Source: CAZGUH01 sp964529005
GTDB taxonomy: Bacteria > Actinomycetota > Acidimicrobiia > Acidimicrobiales > Ilumatobacteraceae
DNA length: 64,000 nucleotides
Reading direction: 5' to 3'
Assembly: GCA_964529005.1 (NCBI GenBank)
Contig: CAZGUH010000006.1
Span: 67,070-131,069 of the forward strand
A program made the position numbers and the translations under genes. Under the pieces are notes generated by a model. That model searched no databases. It saw only the letters and a list, made by a program, of their open reading frames with translations, and was not told where the DNA came from. This document shows positions 47,898 through 56,042 of this stretch, piece after piece; the stretch's first letter is position 1; the number at the start of each line of letters is the position of its first letter.

Positions 47898-48884
47898 ATG
47901 GACGCCTGGATCCTCGACGAGTCACCCGGCAAATACCGTTGGGGGCAGATCGATCCGCCACCACTCGGCAACGACGACGTGCGCATCCGCGTCGTCGCCA
48001 GCGCGCTGAACCACATGGATCTGTGGGTGACCCGCGCCATGCCCAAGCCGCCACTGCCGCACGTGCCGGGGTGCGACGTCACGGGTGTCGTCACGGAGGT
48101 CGGCCCGGCCGTGCGCAATGTCGCGGTGGGAGACGAGGTGATCGTCAACCCGGGCGTCTCCCCGGTGGAGGACATCATCGCGTTGGGCAACGACAGCCCG
48201 ATGGGGCCGGGGTTCGCGATCTACGGCGAGCACCGCTGGGGAGGGCACTGCGAACTCGCCACCGCGCCGGCACGCAACGTCGTCGCCCGCCCGCAGGGCC
48301 GCTCGTGGGAGGAGTGCGCGGCGTTCCCGCTGGCCTACCTCACCGCGCTGCGGATGCTGCGCCGGGCACGCGCCAAGGCCGGCGACACGGTGCTCGTGGT
48401 CGGCATCGGTTCCGGCGTGTCGACCGCGGCGCTGGCGCTCGCTCGCCACATGGGCGCGCAGGTCGTCGTCACCAGCCGCAGCGAAGCCAAGCGCGCCGAG
48501 GCGCTCGAGCGCGGCGCCGCTGCCGCGTACGACTCCGCCGACAGCTCGTGGCCGGTGCGGGCCGACGTGGTGATCGAAAGCGTCGGGCCGGCGACATGGG
48601 ACCAGTCGGTGCGAGCGCTGGCGCCCGGCGGGCGCATGGTCGTATGCGGCGGGACGTCCGGGCCACAGGTGACGCTCAACCTGCCGCGGCTGTTCTTCAA
48701 GCAATTCGAGATCATCGGCTCGTCGATGGGCAGCTACGAGGAGTTCGCCGACCTCACCCGGCTCGTCGCCGACGGACTGCGCATCGACATCGACGAGGTG
48801 ATGCCGCTCGCCGAGTATCCACGGGCCCTGGAACGGCTGGAAAAGGGCGAGCAGCTCGGCAAGATCGTCCTCTGGCACGAGTGA
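47898..48884 (+). CDS. Medium-chain dehydrogenase/reductase, quinone-oxidoreductase type
   Basis: 328 residues. N-terminal GroES-like domain (VVASALNHMDLWVTRAMPKPPLPHVPGCDVTGVVTEVG in adjoining parts) has GCD where zinc alcohol dehydrogenases have GHE. Catalytic zinc binding by that route is therefore absent and a quinone reductase-like role is more likely. The Rossmann motif GIGSGVSTAALALARHMGAQVVVTSRS (about 168-195) binds NAD(P). It overlaps the following amidohydrolase by 4 bp (GTGA), so the two may act in one pathway. Substrate unknown. Confidence 0.88.
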   Translation: MDAWILDESPGKYRWGQIDPPPLGNDDVRIRVVASALNHMDLWVTRAMPKPPLPHVPGCDVTGVVTEVGPAVRNVAVGDEVIVNPGVSPVEDIIALGNDSPMGPGFAIYGEHRWGGHCELATAPARNVVARPQGRSWEECAAFPLAYLTALRMLRRARAKAGDTVLVVGIGSGVSTAALALARHMGAQVVVTSRSEAKRAEALERGAAAAYDSADSSWPVRADVVIESVGPATWDQSVRALAPGGRMVVCGGTSGPQVTLNLPRLFFKQFEIIGSSMGSYEEFADLTRLVADGLRIDIDEVMPLAEYPRALERLEKGEQLGKIVLWHE

Positions 48885-50110
48885 CCGTGGACGTCGACGC
48901 GCTCAAGCAACAGGTCTGCGACGAAGTCGATCGCCTCGCCGGCGAGCTGATCGAGACCAGCCACCAGATCCACGCCCACCCGGAGCTCTGCGACGAGGAG
49001 CGGTTCGCCCACGATCTGCTGACGTCGGTCATCGATCGTCACGGTGTCGCCGTCGCGCGGCATGCGCACGGGCTGGACACCGCGTTCGACGCGACGATCG
49101 GCGACAGCGGGCCGACGGTCGCGTTGATCTGCGAGTACGACGCGCTGCCGGGCGTCGGCCACGCGTGCGGCCACAACATCATCGCCGCGGCCAGCTTGGG
49201 CGCCGGTCTGGCGCTGGCGCGAGTCGCCGGCACCGCGGGTGGGCGAGCGCGGATCATCGGCACGCCCGCCGAGGAAGGCGGCGGCGGCAAGGTGCGCATG
49301 GCGCGCGCCGGAGCGTTCGAGGGCCTCGCCGCGGCGATGATGATCCACCCGGCCGACGCCGACCTCGTGCGCATGGACACGATCGCCGTCGAGCAGGCGG
49401 TCGTCACGTTCCACGGCAAGGCGGCGCACGCTGCGGCCGCCCCGCACGACGGGCGCAACGCCCTCGACGCGGCGGTGCTCGGCTACATGGGCGCTGCCGC
49501 GCTGCGCCAGCACATCCTGCCGAACGAGCGGATCCACGGCGTGTTCACGAACGGCGGCGACAAGGCCAACGTCGTCCCGGCGGAAGCGGCGATGCACTGG
49601 ATGGCCCGCTCCGCCACGCTCGCCTCGCTCCAGCCGCTCAAGCAGCGGCTGATGGCCTGTTTCGAGGGCGCGGCGGCGGCCTGCGGCTGCACCGTCGACT
49701 ACAGCTGGTCCGACGTGCCGTACTCCGACATGCTCGACAGCGGCCCGCTGGTCGCGGCGTACATCGCCAACGCGGCCCGCACCGGTCGCACCCCGCAGGA
49801 TCCCGACGCGATCGGCACGCGGGTGGTCGGCAGCACCGACATGGGCAACGTCAGCTACCTGACACCGTCGATCCACCCGATGATCAAGGTCGCCCCGGAC
49901 GGCGTCGCGATCCACACCGCCGAGTTCGCGCAGTGGGCCGTGGCGGATCCAGGCGATCGTGCCGTCCTCGACGGAGCCAAGGCGCTCGCCATGACGGCCA
50001 TCGACGTCTGGACCGACCCCGAGCTTCGCCGCCGGGCCGACGACGCCCTGCGCGACGGAGCAGGTCAGGGCGCCGCCGGGTCACCCCCTGGAGGAACCGT
50101 CCGGCCGTAG
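48881..50110 (+). CDS. M20D family amidohydrolase (PM20D2/AbgB-like)
   Basis: 409 residues with the M20 metallopeptidase motifs HQIHAHPELCDEE, VALICEYDALPGVGHACGHNII, GTPAEEGGGGKVRMARAGAFEG and the dimerisation-domain segment KAAHAAAAPHDGRNALDAAV. The EYDALPGxGHACGHN form is typical of AbgB/PM20D2-like amidohydrolases that cleave N-acyl amino acids, aminobenzoyl-glutamate or unusual dipeptides. GTG 48881 overlaps the preceding stop; a second GTG two codons later is equally possible. Confidence 0.9.
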   Translation: MTVDVDALKQQVCDEVDRLAGELIETSHQIHAHPELCDEERFAHDLLTSVIDRHGVAVARHAHGLDTAFDATIGDSGPTVALICEYDALPGVGHACGHNIIAAASLGAGLALARVAGTAGGRARIIGTPAEEGGGGKVRMARAGAFEGLAAAMMIHPADADLVRMDTIAVEQAVVTFHGKAAHAAAAPHDGRNALDAAVLGYMGAAALRQHILPNERIHGVFTNGGDKANVVPAEAAMHWMARSATLASLQPLKQRLMACFEGAAAACGCTVDYSWSDVPYSDMLDSGPLVAAYIANAARTGRTPQDPDAIGTRVVGSTDMGNVSYLTPSIHPMIKVAPDGVAIHTAEFAQWAVADPGDRAVLDGAKALAMTAIDVWTDPELRRRADDALRDGAGQGAAGSPPGGTVRP

Positions 50111-50113
50111 CAT
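50108..50113 (+). promoter_or_regulatory. -10 box TAGCAT of the ThyX-like gene (leaderless type)
   Basis: TAGCAT overlaps the end of the M20 gene and ends 8 nt before GTG 50122. Confidence 0.4.
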
Positions 50114-50121
50114 GGGCCCTT

Positions 50122-51723
50122 GTGACGGTGTACGTGCCGGAGGAGTTCACCGCGGAGGAGAGCGACATTCTCCGCCGGTACTTCACCAATCTCGACGGCC
50201 CGGTGTTCGCGCTCGTCAACCTGCCCGAGGTGGTCAAGGGCGCCCTGTTCGCCCGCTACAGCCGAAGCCCGAAGAGCTTGCGCCGCCTGTTCCTCGACGA
50301 GTTCGTCGGCGATCTCGACATCAGCGGCGACCACACCGTCGATGCGACCGTCGGCCTGGCGCGCGCCGAGGAGCTCTACGAGCGGGTCTTCTTCGACTAC
50401 GGCGACGACTCGGTGGCCCAGCTCGGCGGGGTGCACCTCGCCTGTGAGCAGGCCAGCAACATCCTGACGAAGGTGCTCGAATGGGGGCGGCTGATGAGCT
50501 ACCTCGAGCAGAGCACCCGCTACATCGCCTACGACGCCCGCCTCGGTGGCCGCTACCGCTTCTATCGCGATCCCGACGTGCTCGGCAGCCGGCACGGCAC
50601 GCGCTACGTCGGCGACATGGACCGCATCTTCGACAGCTACAGCCTGCTGATCGAGAAGGTCACCGACCACGTCCGGGCCACCGTCGCCCGCCAGCCCGGT
50701 GACAGCGATTTCATCTATCGCCAAGCCACCCGCGCCAAGGCGCTCGACGCCGTGCGCGGGGTGCTGCCGGCGGCGTCGCTGTCCAACGTCGGCATCTACG
50801 GCACCGGGCAGGGTTTCGAAGCCCTGCTGTTGCGCATGCGCGCCCACCCGCTGCCCGAGGCCCGCCACTACGCCGACCTGATGCTCACCGAGCTGCGCAA
50901 GGTCGTGCCCAGCTTCCTGCGCCGCGTCGACATTCCCGAGCGCGGTGGGCGGTGGAGCGCGTACCTCGCCGACACCCGCGACACCACCGCCGACATCGTC
51001 ACCGAGCTGTTCGGCGGAGCGCCCATCGACAACGTCCCCAGCGTCCAACTCGTCGACTTCGACCCCGATGCCGAGGACAAGCTGCTCGCTGCGATCTGTT
51101 ACCCGCACACGAACCTTCCGGAGCACCAGATCCTGTCGAAGGTGCGCACGCTCGGGGTGGGCGAGCGCAAGGCCCTGGTGCGGGCGTACGTCGGCGATCG
51201 CGAGAACCGGCGGCACAAGCCGGGCCGGGCCTTCGAGCGCGTCAGCTACCGCTTCGACGTCCTCAGCGACTACGGGGCGTTCCGCGACATGCAGCGGCAT
51301 CGCATGCTGACGATCGAGTGGCAGCCGCTCACTCCCCACCACGGGTATCTCCGCCCCGAGCTGGTGGACGAAGCGGGCTTCACCGACGTGTTCGACGCCG
51401 CGATGCAACGCAGCGCGGCGCTCTTCGACGTGTTGAAGGGCGACTTCCCCCATCAGGCGAGCTACGCGGTGTCGATGGCGTATCGCTTGCGCTACTCGAT
51501 GCAGTTCAACGCCCGCGAGGCGATCCACATGCTCGAGCTGCGATCGAGCCCGCAAGGTCATCCCGCGTACCGGCGGATCGCGCTGGAGATGCATCGCCTC
51601 ATCGCCGAGAAGGCCGGCCATCACGCCGTGGCCGATGCGATGACACACCTGACGACCGAGGCCCCGGAGCTCGAGCGGCTGGAAGCCGAACGCCGCGCCG
51701 AGGCGCGCCGCAGCGGCCTCTAA
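50122..51723 (+). CDS. Double-length FAD-dependent thymidylate synthase (ThyX)-like protein
   Basis: 533 residues, twice a normal ThyX (about 220-250). Both halves look ThyX-like. The first has EWGRLMSYLEQSTRYIAYD near residue 121-139, aligning with the xSxNExSTRY part of the ThyX signature. The second has FRDMQRHRMLTIEWQPLTPHHGY near residue 388, aligning with the RHR part. Each half keeps only part of the RHRxxSxNxxSxR motif, so methylation of dUMP is doubtful or needs both halves. Long COG1351 relatives exist in actinobacteria with unclear function. GTG start with TAGCAT box 8 nt before. Confidence 0.8.
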   Translation: MTVYVPEEFTAEESDILRRYFTNLDGPVFALVNLPEVVKGALFARYSRSPKSLRRLFLDEFVGDLDISGDHTVDATVGLARAEELYERVFFDYGDDSVAQLGGVHLACEQASNILTKVLEWGRLMSYLEQSTRYIAYDARLGGRYRFYRDPDVLGSRHGTRYVGDMDRIFDSYSLLIEKVTDHVRATVARQPGDSDFIYRQATRAKALDAVRGVLPAASLSNVGIYGTGQGFEALLLRMRAHPLPEARHYADLMLTELRKVVPSFLRRVDIPERGGRWSAYLADTRDTTADIVTELFGGAPIDNVPSVQLVDFDPDAEDKLLAAICYPHTNLPEHQILSKVRTLGVGERKALVRAYVGDRENRRHKPGRAFERVSYRFDVLSDYGAFRDMQRHRMLTIEWQPLTPHHGYLRPELVDEAGFTDVFDAAMQRSAALFDVLKGDFPHQASYAVSMAYRLRYSMQFNAREAIHMLELRSSPQGHPAYRRIALEMHRLIAEKAGHHAVADAMTHLTTEAPELERLEAERRAEARRSGL

Positions 51724-51739
51724 CATCACGGCCCTCACA

Positions 51740-51755
51740 GGTGACGGCTGTCACA
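51740..51755. promoter_or_regulatory. CRP/FNR-type site candidate
   Basis: GGTGA-cggctg-TCACA matches the CRP-type pattern TGTGA-N6-TCACA at 9 of 10 positions. It is 82 bp before the ATG of the acidic protein gene, a typical activator distance. The cognate regulator is not in the window. Confidence 0.4.
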
Positions 51756-51759
51756 CACC

Positions 51760-51779
51760 GCCCGGACAACGATCCGGGC
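51760..51779. terminator. GC-rich hairpin after the ThyX-like gene
   Basis: Perfect 7-bp arms GCCCGGA / TCCGGGC around a 6-nt loop, 36 bp after the stop codon. No T-tract follows, so it is either a U-independent terminator or a 5' structure of the next gene. Confidence 0.4.
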
Positions 51780-51837
51780 TGGTCGCCGTATGATCCGCGG
51801 CCCGCGGCGGCAACCACGGAACGAGGGACACGAACCC

Positions 51838-52341
51838 ATGGCACACGACGATGACGATGACGTGATCGAACCCGAGGATTTCGCCGACGCCGAGGTTGCC
51901 GACGACGAACCGGACGAGGTCGAGCCCGACATCGATGACGAGAGCATCGACGGGGAGTTCGAGGAGATCGACGAGGAGTTCGGCGGTGACGACGACGCCG
52001 ACATCGCCGACGACGAGGACGAGGACGAGGACGACAGCGCCCCCGAGACGGCGAGCCGTGCGCGGCGGACCGCCACCGCGGAGGACGAGGACGACGACGA
52101 CGATCTGCTCGCCCCCGACGACGTCGAAGCCGACCTCGACACGATCCTGAAGGACCGGCTCGTCGCCGCGGACGAGGCGCAGGAGGACGAGGAGGACGAA
52201 CCCGAGGACCGGGTCGACTCGGCGGATCGCTTGCAACCCAAGCGAGCGGACGAGCAGCTCTGTCCGAGCTGCTTCCTGCTCGTGCGCCAATCGGCTCCGG
52301 CGTGCCCGGTGGCCGACGACGACTGCCCGCTGTTCGCATGA
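51838..52341 (+). CDS. Highly acidic protein with C-terminal Cys cluster (DUF4193-like)
   Basis: 167 residues. Residues 1-140 are dominated by Asp and Glu (runs such as DDEDEDEDD), giving an extreme negative charge and predicted disorder. The C-terminus DEQLCPSCFLLVRQSAPACPVADDDCP resembles the zinc-ribbon end of actinobacterial DUF4193 proteins, which carry CxxCFLV after a short acidic part. Here the acidic part is longer and the second Cys pair differs. Function unknown; it could bind basic proteins or RNA polymerase. ATG follows GAGGGA at 10 nt. It overlaps the next gene by 4 bp. Confidence 0.65.
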   Translation: MAHDDDDDVIEPEDFADAEVADDEPDEVEPDIDDESIDGEFEEIDEEFGGDDDADIADDEDEDEDDSAPETASRARRTATAEDEDDDDDLLAPDDVEADLDTILKDRLVAADEAQEDEEDEPEDRVDSADRLQPKRADEQLCPSCFLLVRQSAPACPVADDDCPLFA

Positions 52342-52832
52342 CCAGCAGCGGGCACGCCGAACGCCTCGTCGACCTGGCGCTCTACGCGCCCGTCGGCCTC
52401 GCCGTGCGCGCCCGGGAGGAACTGCCGTCGCTGATCTCCACCGGTCGCGCCCACGCCGCGTCGCGCGTCGAGACCGCCCGCATGGTCGGCCGCGTCGCCG
52501 TCGAGCAGGGACGGCGCCTGTTGCGCGAGCGGCTGGAGGCCGCGATCGCCGGCCGCCGCGCCGCGCAGTCCACGCCCGGTGCGGACGCACGCGCCGCGAC
52601 GCCGGCGCCGGCGGCATCGACCCCCGCGCCGGCGGCGGCGGACGCCGCTGGCGCCGCATCACCGCGTTCGAGCGACCTGGCGATCGATCACTACGACAGC
52701 CTCGCCGCCGCACAGGTCGTGGATCTGTTGCCATCCCTTTCGCCGGCCGAGCTCGACGACGTCGAGCGCTACGAGCGGGCGCACCGCAACCGCCGCACGA
52801 TCCTCGGCAAGATCGCTCAGCTGCGGGGCTGA
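52338..52832 (+). CDS. Conserved hypothetical protein with C-terminal helical motif
   Basis: 164 residues, not assigned. The N-terminus (GHAERLVDLALYAPVGLAVRAREELPSLISTGRA, adjoining parts) is amphipathic. An Ala/Pro-rich linker of about 35 residues follows. The C-terminus IDHYDSLAAAQVVDLLPSLSPAELDDVERYERAHRNRRTIL (adjoining parts) is a compact helical unit seen in many actinobacterial proteins. The N-terminal part resembles small lipid-droplet-associated proteins, but this is weak. It overlaps the acidic-protein gene (ATGA) and is 2 bp before the GNAT gene. Confidence 0.6.
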   Translation: MTSSGHAERLVDLALYAPVGLAVRAREELPSLISTGRAHAASRVETARMVGRVAVEQGRRLLRERLEAAIAGRRAAQSTPGADARAATPAPAASTPAPAAADAAGAASPRSSDLAIDHYDSLAAAQVVDLLPSLSPAELDDVERYERAHRNRRTILGKIAQLRG

Positions 52833-52834
52833 CG

Positions 52835-53302
52835 GTGGCCGATCCCGCGGCGCTCGAGCCCACGGTGCGCCGCGCGGAGCCCTCCGACGCGGCCGAGCTC
52901 CAGCTTCTCGAGAGCCGAGCGCGCGCCGGCATCGACGGCCAGCGCGGCGCGGCACGGCTGCTCGACGAGTCGCCCGCGATCGGGGACGGATGGACCGATG
53001 CGATCGCTTCCCCGGGTTGGTGGATCGCGGTGGCGGTGATCGACGACGTGATCGTCGGTTACCTGGCGATGGAGATCCCCGGGCGCGACCGCGCCGCGGT
53101 GGTCACCCAGGTGTGGGTGGAACCCGACGCGCGCGGCCTCGGGTTCGGCGACGCACTGCTCGCGCAGGCGATCGATGCTGCCCGCGCGGCAGGCGCCACC
53201 GTGATCGAGGCGACGGCGCTGCCGGGCGATCGTGAGACGAAGAACCTCTACGAGCGCGCCGGGGTGACGGCGCGCAAGATCATCGTGTCGAAACCGCTGT
53301 AG
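52835..53302 (+). CDS. GNAT family N-acetyltransferase
   Basis: 155 residues with the GNAT fold. VRRAEPSDAAELQLLESRARAGI is the usual start, VVTQVWVEPDARGLGFGDALLAQAIDAARAAGA holds motif A (acetyl-CoA pyrophosphate loop, RGLGFG, with an unusual Phe in RGxGxG/A), and TKNLYERAGV is motif B. The substrate cannot be inferred. GTG start, third gene of a unit beginning at 51838. It converges with the enoyl-CoA hydratase gene with a 1-bp gap. Confidence 0.85.
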   Translation: MADPAALEPTVRRAEPSDAAELQLLESRARAGIDGQRGAARLLDESPAIGDGWTDAIASPGWWIAVAVIDDVIVGYLAMEIPGRDRAAVVTQVWVEPDARGLGFGDALLAQAIDAARAAGATVIEATALPGDRETKNLYERAGVTARKIIVSKPL

Positions 53303-53303
53303 C

Positions 53304-54086
53304 TCAGCGGCCCTTCCACTGCGGCGCGCGCTTCGCGATGAAGGCCGCCAGACCTTCCTTGGTGTCCTCCGAACCGAGCACCGAGGCGAACTTCTCGTCG
53401 GTCAACTTCTTGACGACGGCGTCGTCCGCGTCCGCCTGGAGGATGACCTCACGGCTGGCCCACACCGCGAGCGGCGCCGCCTCGGTGATCTTCTCGGCCA
53501 GGGCGATCGCTTCCGACACGGCTGCGCCGGGCTCGACGAGACGGTTGACCATGCCCAGCTCATAGGCGCGGGCCGCGCTGAACGGCTCGCCGGTGAGGAT
53601 CGCCTCCATCGCGACGGCCTTGCCGATCGCCCGCGGCAAGCGGAACAGGCCACCTGCCCCGGCGATGAGGTTGCGCTTCACCTCGGCGAGACCGAACGAG
53701 GACGTGTTCGACGCGACCACCATGTCGCATGCGAGCACGATCTCGCAGCCACCCGCCGTGGCCAGGCCGTCGACGGCGGCGATCAGCGGCTTGACACGCT
53801 GGCGATACACGAGACCGGCGAAGCCGCCACGCTGGGTCCACAGCTGGTTCGCCTCGCCGCTGTTGATCACCTTGAGGTCGGCGCCAGCGGAGAAGACCGG
53901 CTTGGCGTGGCCCTCCGTGTTGGCGCACAGCACGCCGACCCAGACCTCCGGGTCGTTCTCCAGCTGGTCGATCGCGGCCTCCACACCACGGGCGACGTCG
54001 CCGTTGATCGCGTTGCGTGCCTCGGGCCTGTTGAGGGTGATGATGGCGACGCGTCCACGCGCCTCGTACTGCACGATGTCCGACAT
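53304..54086 (-). CDS. Enoyl-CoA hydratase/isomerase family protein (crotonase)
   Basis: 260 residues. The crotonase motifs are IITLNRPEARNAIN, the oxyanion-hole segment PVFSAGADLKVI, and AAVDGLATAGGCEIVLACDMVVAS with SFGLAEVKRNLIAGAGGLFRLPRAIG. The last carries the catalytic Glu in GLAEV; the second family Glu position is Gly, so hydratase versus isomerase activity is uncertain. C-terminal EGLAAFIAKRAPQWKGR is standard. ATG at 54086. Acts in fatty acid or branched-chain acyl-CoA metabolism. Confidence 0.9.
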   Translation of the reverse strand: MSDIVQYEARGRVAIITLNRPEARNAINGDVARGVEAAIDQLENDPEVWVGVLCANTEGHAKPVFSAGADLKVINSGEANQLWTQRGGFAGLVYRQRVKPLIAAVDGLATAGGCEIVLACDMVVASNTSSFGLAEVKRNLIAGAGGLFRLPRAIGKAVAMEAILTGEPFSAARAYELGMVNRLVEPGAAVSEAIALAEKITEAAPLAVWASREVILQADADDAVVKKLTDEKFASVLGSEDTKEGLAAFIAKRAPQWKGR

Positions 54087-54148
54087 GCCGGCGAATGGTA
54101 CGAGGCCGGCCAGGCCGGCAACGAACCGCGGCGCCGGCCCGCGCCCGC

Positions 54149-55459
54149 TCAATCGGGTTTGTTCGACGACGACTTGCGCGCCGGCGCCGGGCGCGTCGGG
54201 CGCAGCGGCTTGGGCATCGGCGCACCAGCCGGGACCTCGATGCCGAACAACGCGGCGACCTGCGGCAGCAGGGGAGCGAGGCGCTTCACCGTGGCAGCGA
54301 GGTCGTCCGCGACGGTGGCCGGCGCGGCCGCCGGAGCGACCTGCGAGCGCACCGGAGAGAACGCGACCGCTTCGAGCAGCGCCGACCAGCGCTCGGCGCT
54401 GTCGTCGGGGCTGAGCGCGGCGGTCGCCGCTTCGGCGAGGCGCGTCGACAACTCGGCGGGGAAGCGGACCCCGGCCTTCGGCGGCTGACCGCTGAGCTTC
54501 AGCGCCCGGATGACGCGGCCGACACCGAGGGCCGCCTCGATGTCCTCGAGCCACAGGTGCATCTCGCGTTCCTGCTTGACGGCCAGCGCCTCGCGCAGCT
54601 CGTTGGCCAGGGCGCGCGTCGAGTCGTCGCGCGCCACGACGGGATCGTCGCCCGCGGCCACCACGCTGCGAAGGTCGCGCAGGTCGAGCTCTTCCAGATC
54701 GACCTTGGCCGCATCGGCGCGGTCGCGCCATTCGGCGACACGCAGCCGCGGCAGCAACTGCTCGGCCATGCGCAGCAAGCCCTCGGCGGGCACGGGCTCC
54801 TTACCCTCCGCGCGCAGCCGCTCGTTCTGCTCGTTGACCGCCTGGCGCACGGCCGGCAACCCGCCCTGGAGCGCCCGCTCGGCGACCGGGCGCTGCTCCT
54901 CGGGCAGCGCCGCGAGCACCTCGTTGCGATGCGCCCGGCCTGGCTTCAGGCGCTTCGGCTTGGGCCGCTGCGGCAGCTCCGGCGGTGGCGTGAAGTGCGG
55001 ACGCTGCCGGCCTTGCGGACGACCGGCTCCCTCGCGGCGCTCACCGCGCCGGTCGCCACGACGCTCACCACCGCCCTCACCGCGGTTCTCGCCGCCGTCG
55101 TCGCGGCGCGGGGGACGGTCACCACGGCGGTCGGGCCGCGGGCCGCGCCCACCGTCGCGCCGGCCGCGGCGCTCGCGCACCGCGAGCTGAGACGTGACGG
55201 CTTCGAACGGCTTCTCGCTGGGAAGCAGCTCGAGCAGACCCGTCTTCCCTGCCTTCTCACGCGTCGGCACCACCGCCAAGATGTCGATGCCGTCGATGGC
55301 GAAATCGGCCTCGACGCGCAACACGTCGCCGACCTTCGAGCCCTCCGGCAGCACCGCCTGATCGAGGACGCCCTTCGGTTCACGGGCGCCGGCGGCTCGC
55401 CATGTCCAGCTGCCGTCGGGGCGCGCGCTCGTGAGCTCGATCTCGATCCTGCGGGACAT
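54149..55459 (-). CDS. RG-rich protein with beta-barrel-like N-terminal domain (putative nucleic-acid-binding)
   Basis: 436 residues, no known name. Residues 1-85 (SRRIEIELTSARPDGSWTW, GSKVGDVLRVEADFAIDGIDILAVV) read as a small all-beta OB/TRAM-like domain. Residues about 95-165 are a disordered Arg/Gly/Asp-rich block (RRGDRPPRRDDGGENRG) like RNA-binding RGG regions. The rest is helical with NELREALAVKQEREMHLWLEDIEAAL. This layout suggests RNA binding, by inference only. ATG at 55459 with a TACCGT box 8 nt upstream. Divergent from the gamma-carbonic anhydrase gene. Confidence 0.65.
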   Translation of the reverse strand: MSRRIEIELTSARPDGSWTWRAAGAREPKGVLDQAVLPEGSKVGDVLRVEADFAIDGIDILAVVPTREKAGKTGLLELLPSEKPFEAVTSQLAVRERRGRRDGGRGPRPDRRGDRPPRRDDGGENRGEGGGERRGDRRGERREGAGRPQGRQRPHFTPPPELPQRPKPKRLKPGRAHRNEVLAALPEEQRPVAERALQGGLPAVRQAVNEQNERLRAEGKEPVPAEGLLRMAEQLLPRLRVAEWRDRADAAKVDLEELDLRDLRSVVAAGDDPVVARDDSTRALANELREALAVKQEREMHLWLEDIEAALGVGRVIRALKLSGQPPKAGVRFPAELSTRLAEAATAALSPDDSAERWSALLEAVAFSPVRSQVAPAAAPATVADDLAATVKRLAPLLPQVAALFGIEVPAGAPMPKPLRPTRPAPARKSSSNKPD

Positions 55460-55466
55460 GAGCCTC

Positions 55467-55479
55467 AACGGTAACCGTT
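55467..55479. promoter_or_regulatory. Palindrome AACGGT-A-ACCGTT over the divergent promoter
   Basis: A perfect 6-bp-arm inverted repeat in the 61-bp region between the RG-rich gene and the carbonic anhydrase gene. It covers the minus-strand -10 TACCGT (55468-55473). The carbonic anhydrase gene has its own TACGGT at 55509-55514, 6 nt before its ATG. Confidence 0.4.
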
Positions 55480-55520
55480 CCGGCCCGGCGTTCACCACAG
55501 AGCGCAAGTACGGTGAGGCG

Positions 55521-56042
55521 ATGCCCATCTACGCACTCGGCGACAAGGCGCCCGTGATCCACCCAGAGGCGTTCGTCCACCCGGAGGCCGTCCTCATCGG
55601 CAACGTCACGATCGGGGCCGAGTCGACCATCTGGCCGGGCGCGGTGCTGCGCGGCGACGAGGGCCCGATCACCATCGGGGCGCGCACATCGATCCAGGAC
55701 AACTCCGTGCTGCACGTGACCGCGGAGCACCCCACCACCGTCGGCGACGACTGCGTCATCGGCCACCTCGTCCATCTCGAGGGGTGCATGATCGAATCCG
55801 GAAGCCTCGTCGGGAACGCCGCGATCGTGCTCCATGCTGTCGTGGTGCACACCGGCGCGATCGTGGGCGCGAACTCGGTGCTGCTCGACAACACCGACGT
55901 GCCGTCCGGCGCGCTCGCCGTCGGGTCGCCGGCCGTGATCAAACCGGGCCGCGCCCGCTCGGAGGCCATCGGCGAGGCCGTCGCCTCGTACATCCACAAG
56001 TGCAAGCTCTACCGCAGCGAGTTGCGCCGCATCGATGGCTGA
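55521..56042 (+). CDS. Gamma-carbonic anhydrase family protein (left-handed beta-helix)
   Basis: 173 residues of hexapeptide repeats: HPEAFVHPEAVLIGNVTIGAESTIWPGAVLRGDEGPITIGARTSIQDNSVLH in adjoining parts. Histidines in LHVTAEHPTTVGDDCVIGHLVHLEGC match the zinc ligands of the Cam/YrdA/PaaY group. It may hydrate CO2 or only bind metal; the acidic loop of true Cam is missing. The C-terminal helix IGEAVASYIHKCKLYRSELRRID is typical. ATG at 55521 with a TACGGT box 6 nt upstream. It overlaps prmA by 8 bp. Confidence 0.88.
   Translation: MPIYALGDKAPVIHPEAFVHPEAVLIGNVTIGAESTIWPGAVLRGDEGPITIGARTSIQDNSVLHVTAEHPTTVGDDCVIGHLVHLEGCMIESGSLVGNAAIVLHAVVVHTGAIVGANSVLLDNTDVPSGALAVGSPAVIKPGRARSEAIGEAVASYIHKCKLYRSELRRIDG

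Noticed and set aside
48887..50110. Second GTG (48887) as start of the M20 amidohydrolase
   Set aside because: Possible, but the GTGA overlap with the preceding gene is the common coupling form here. The difference is two residues.
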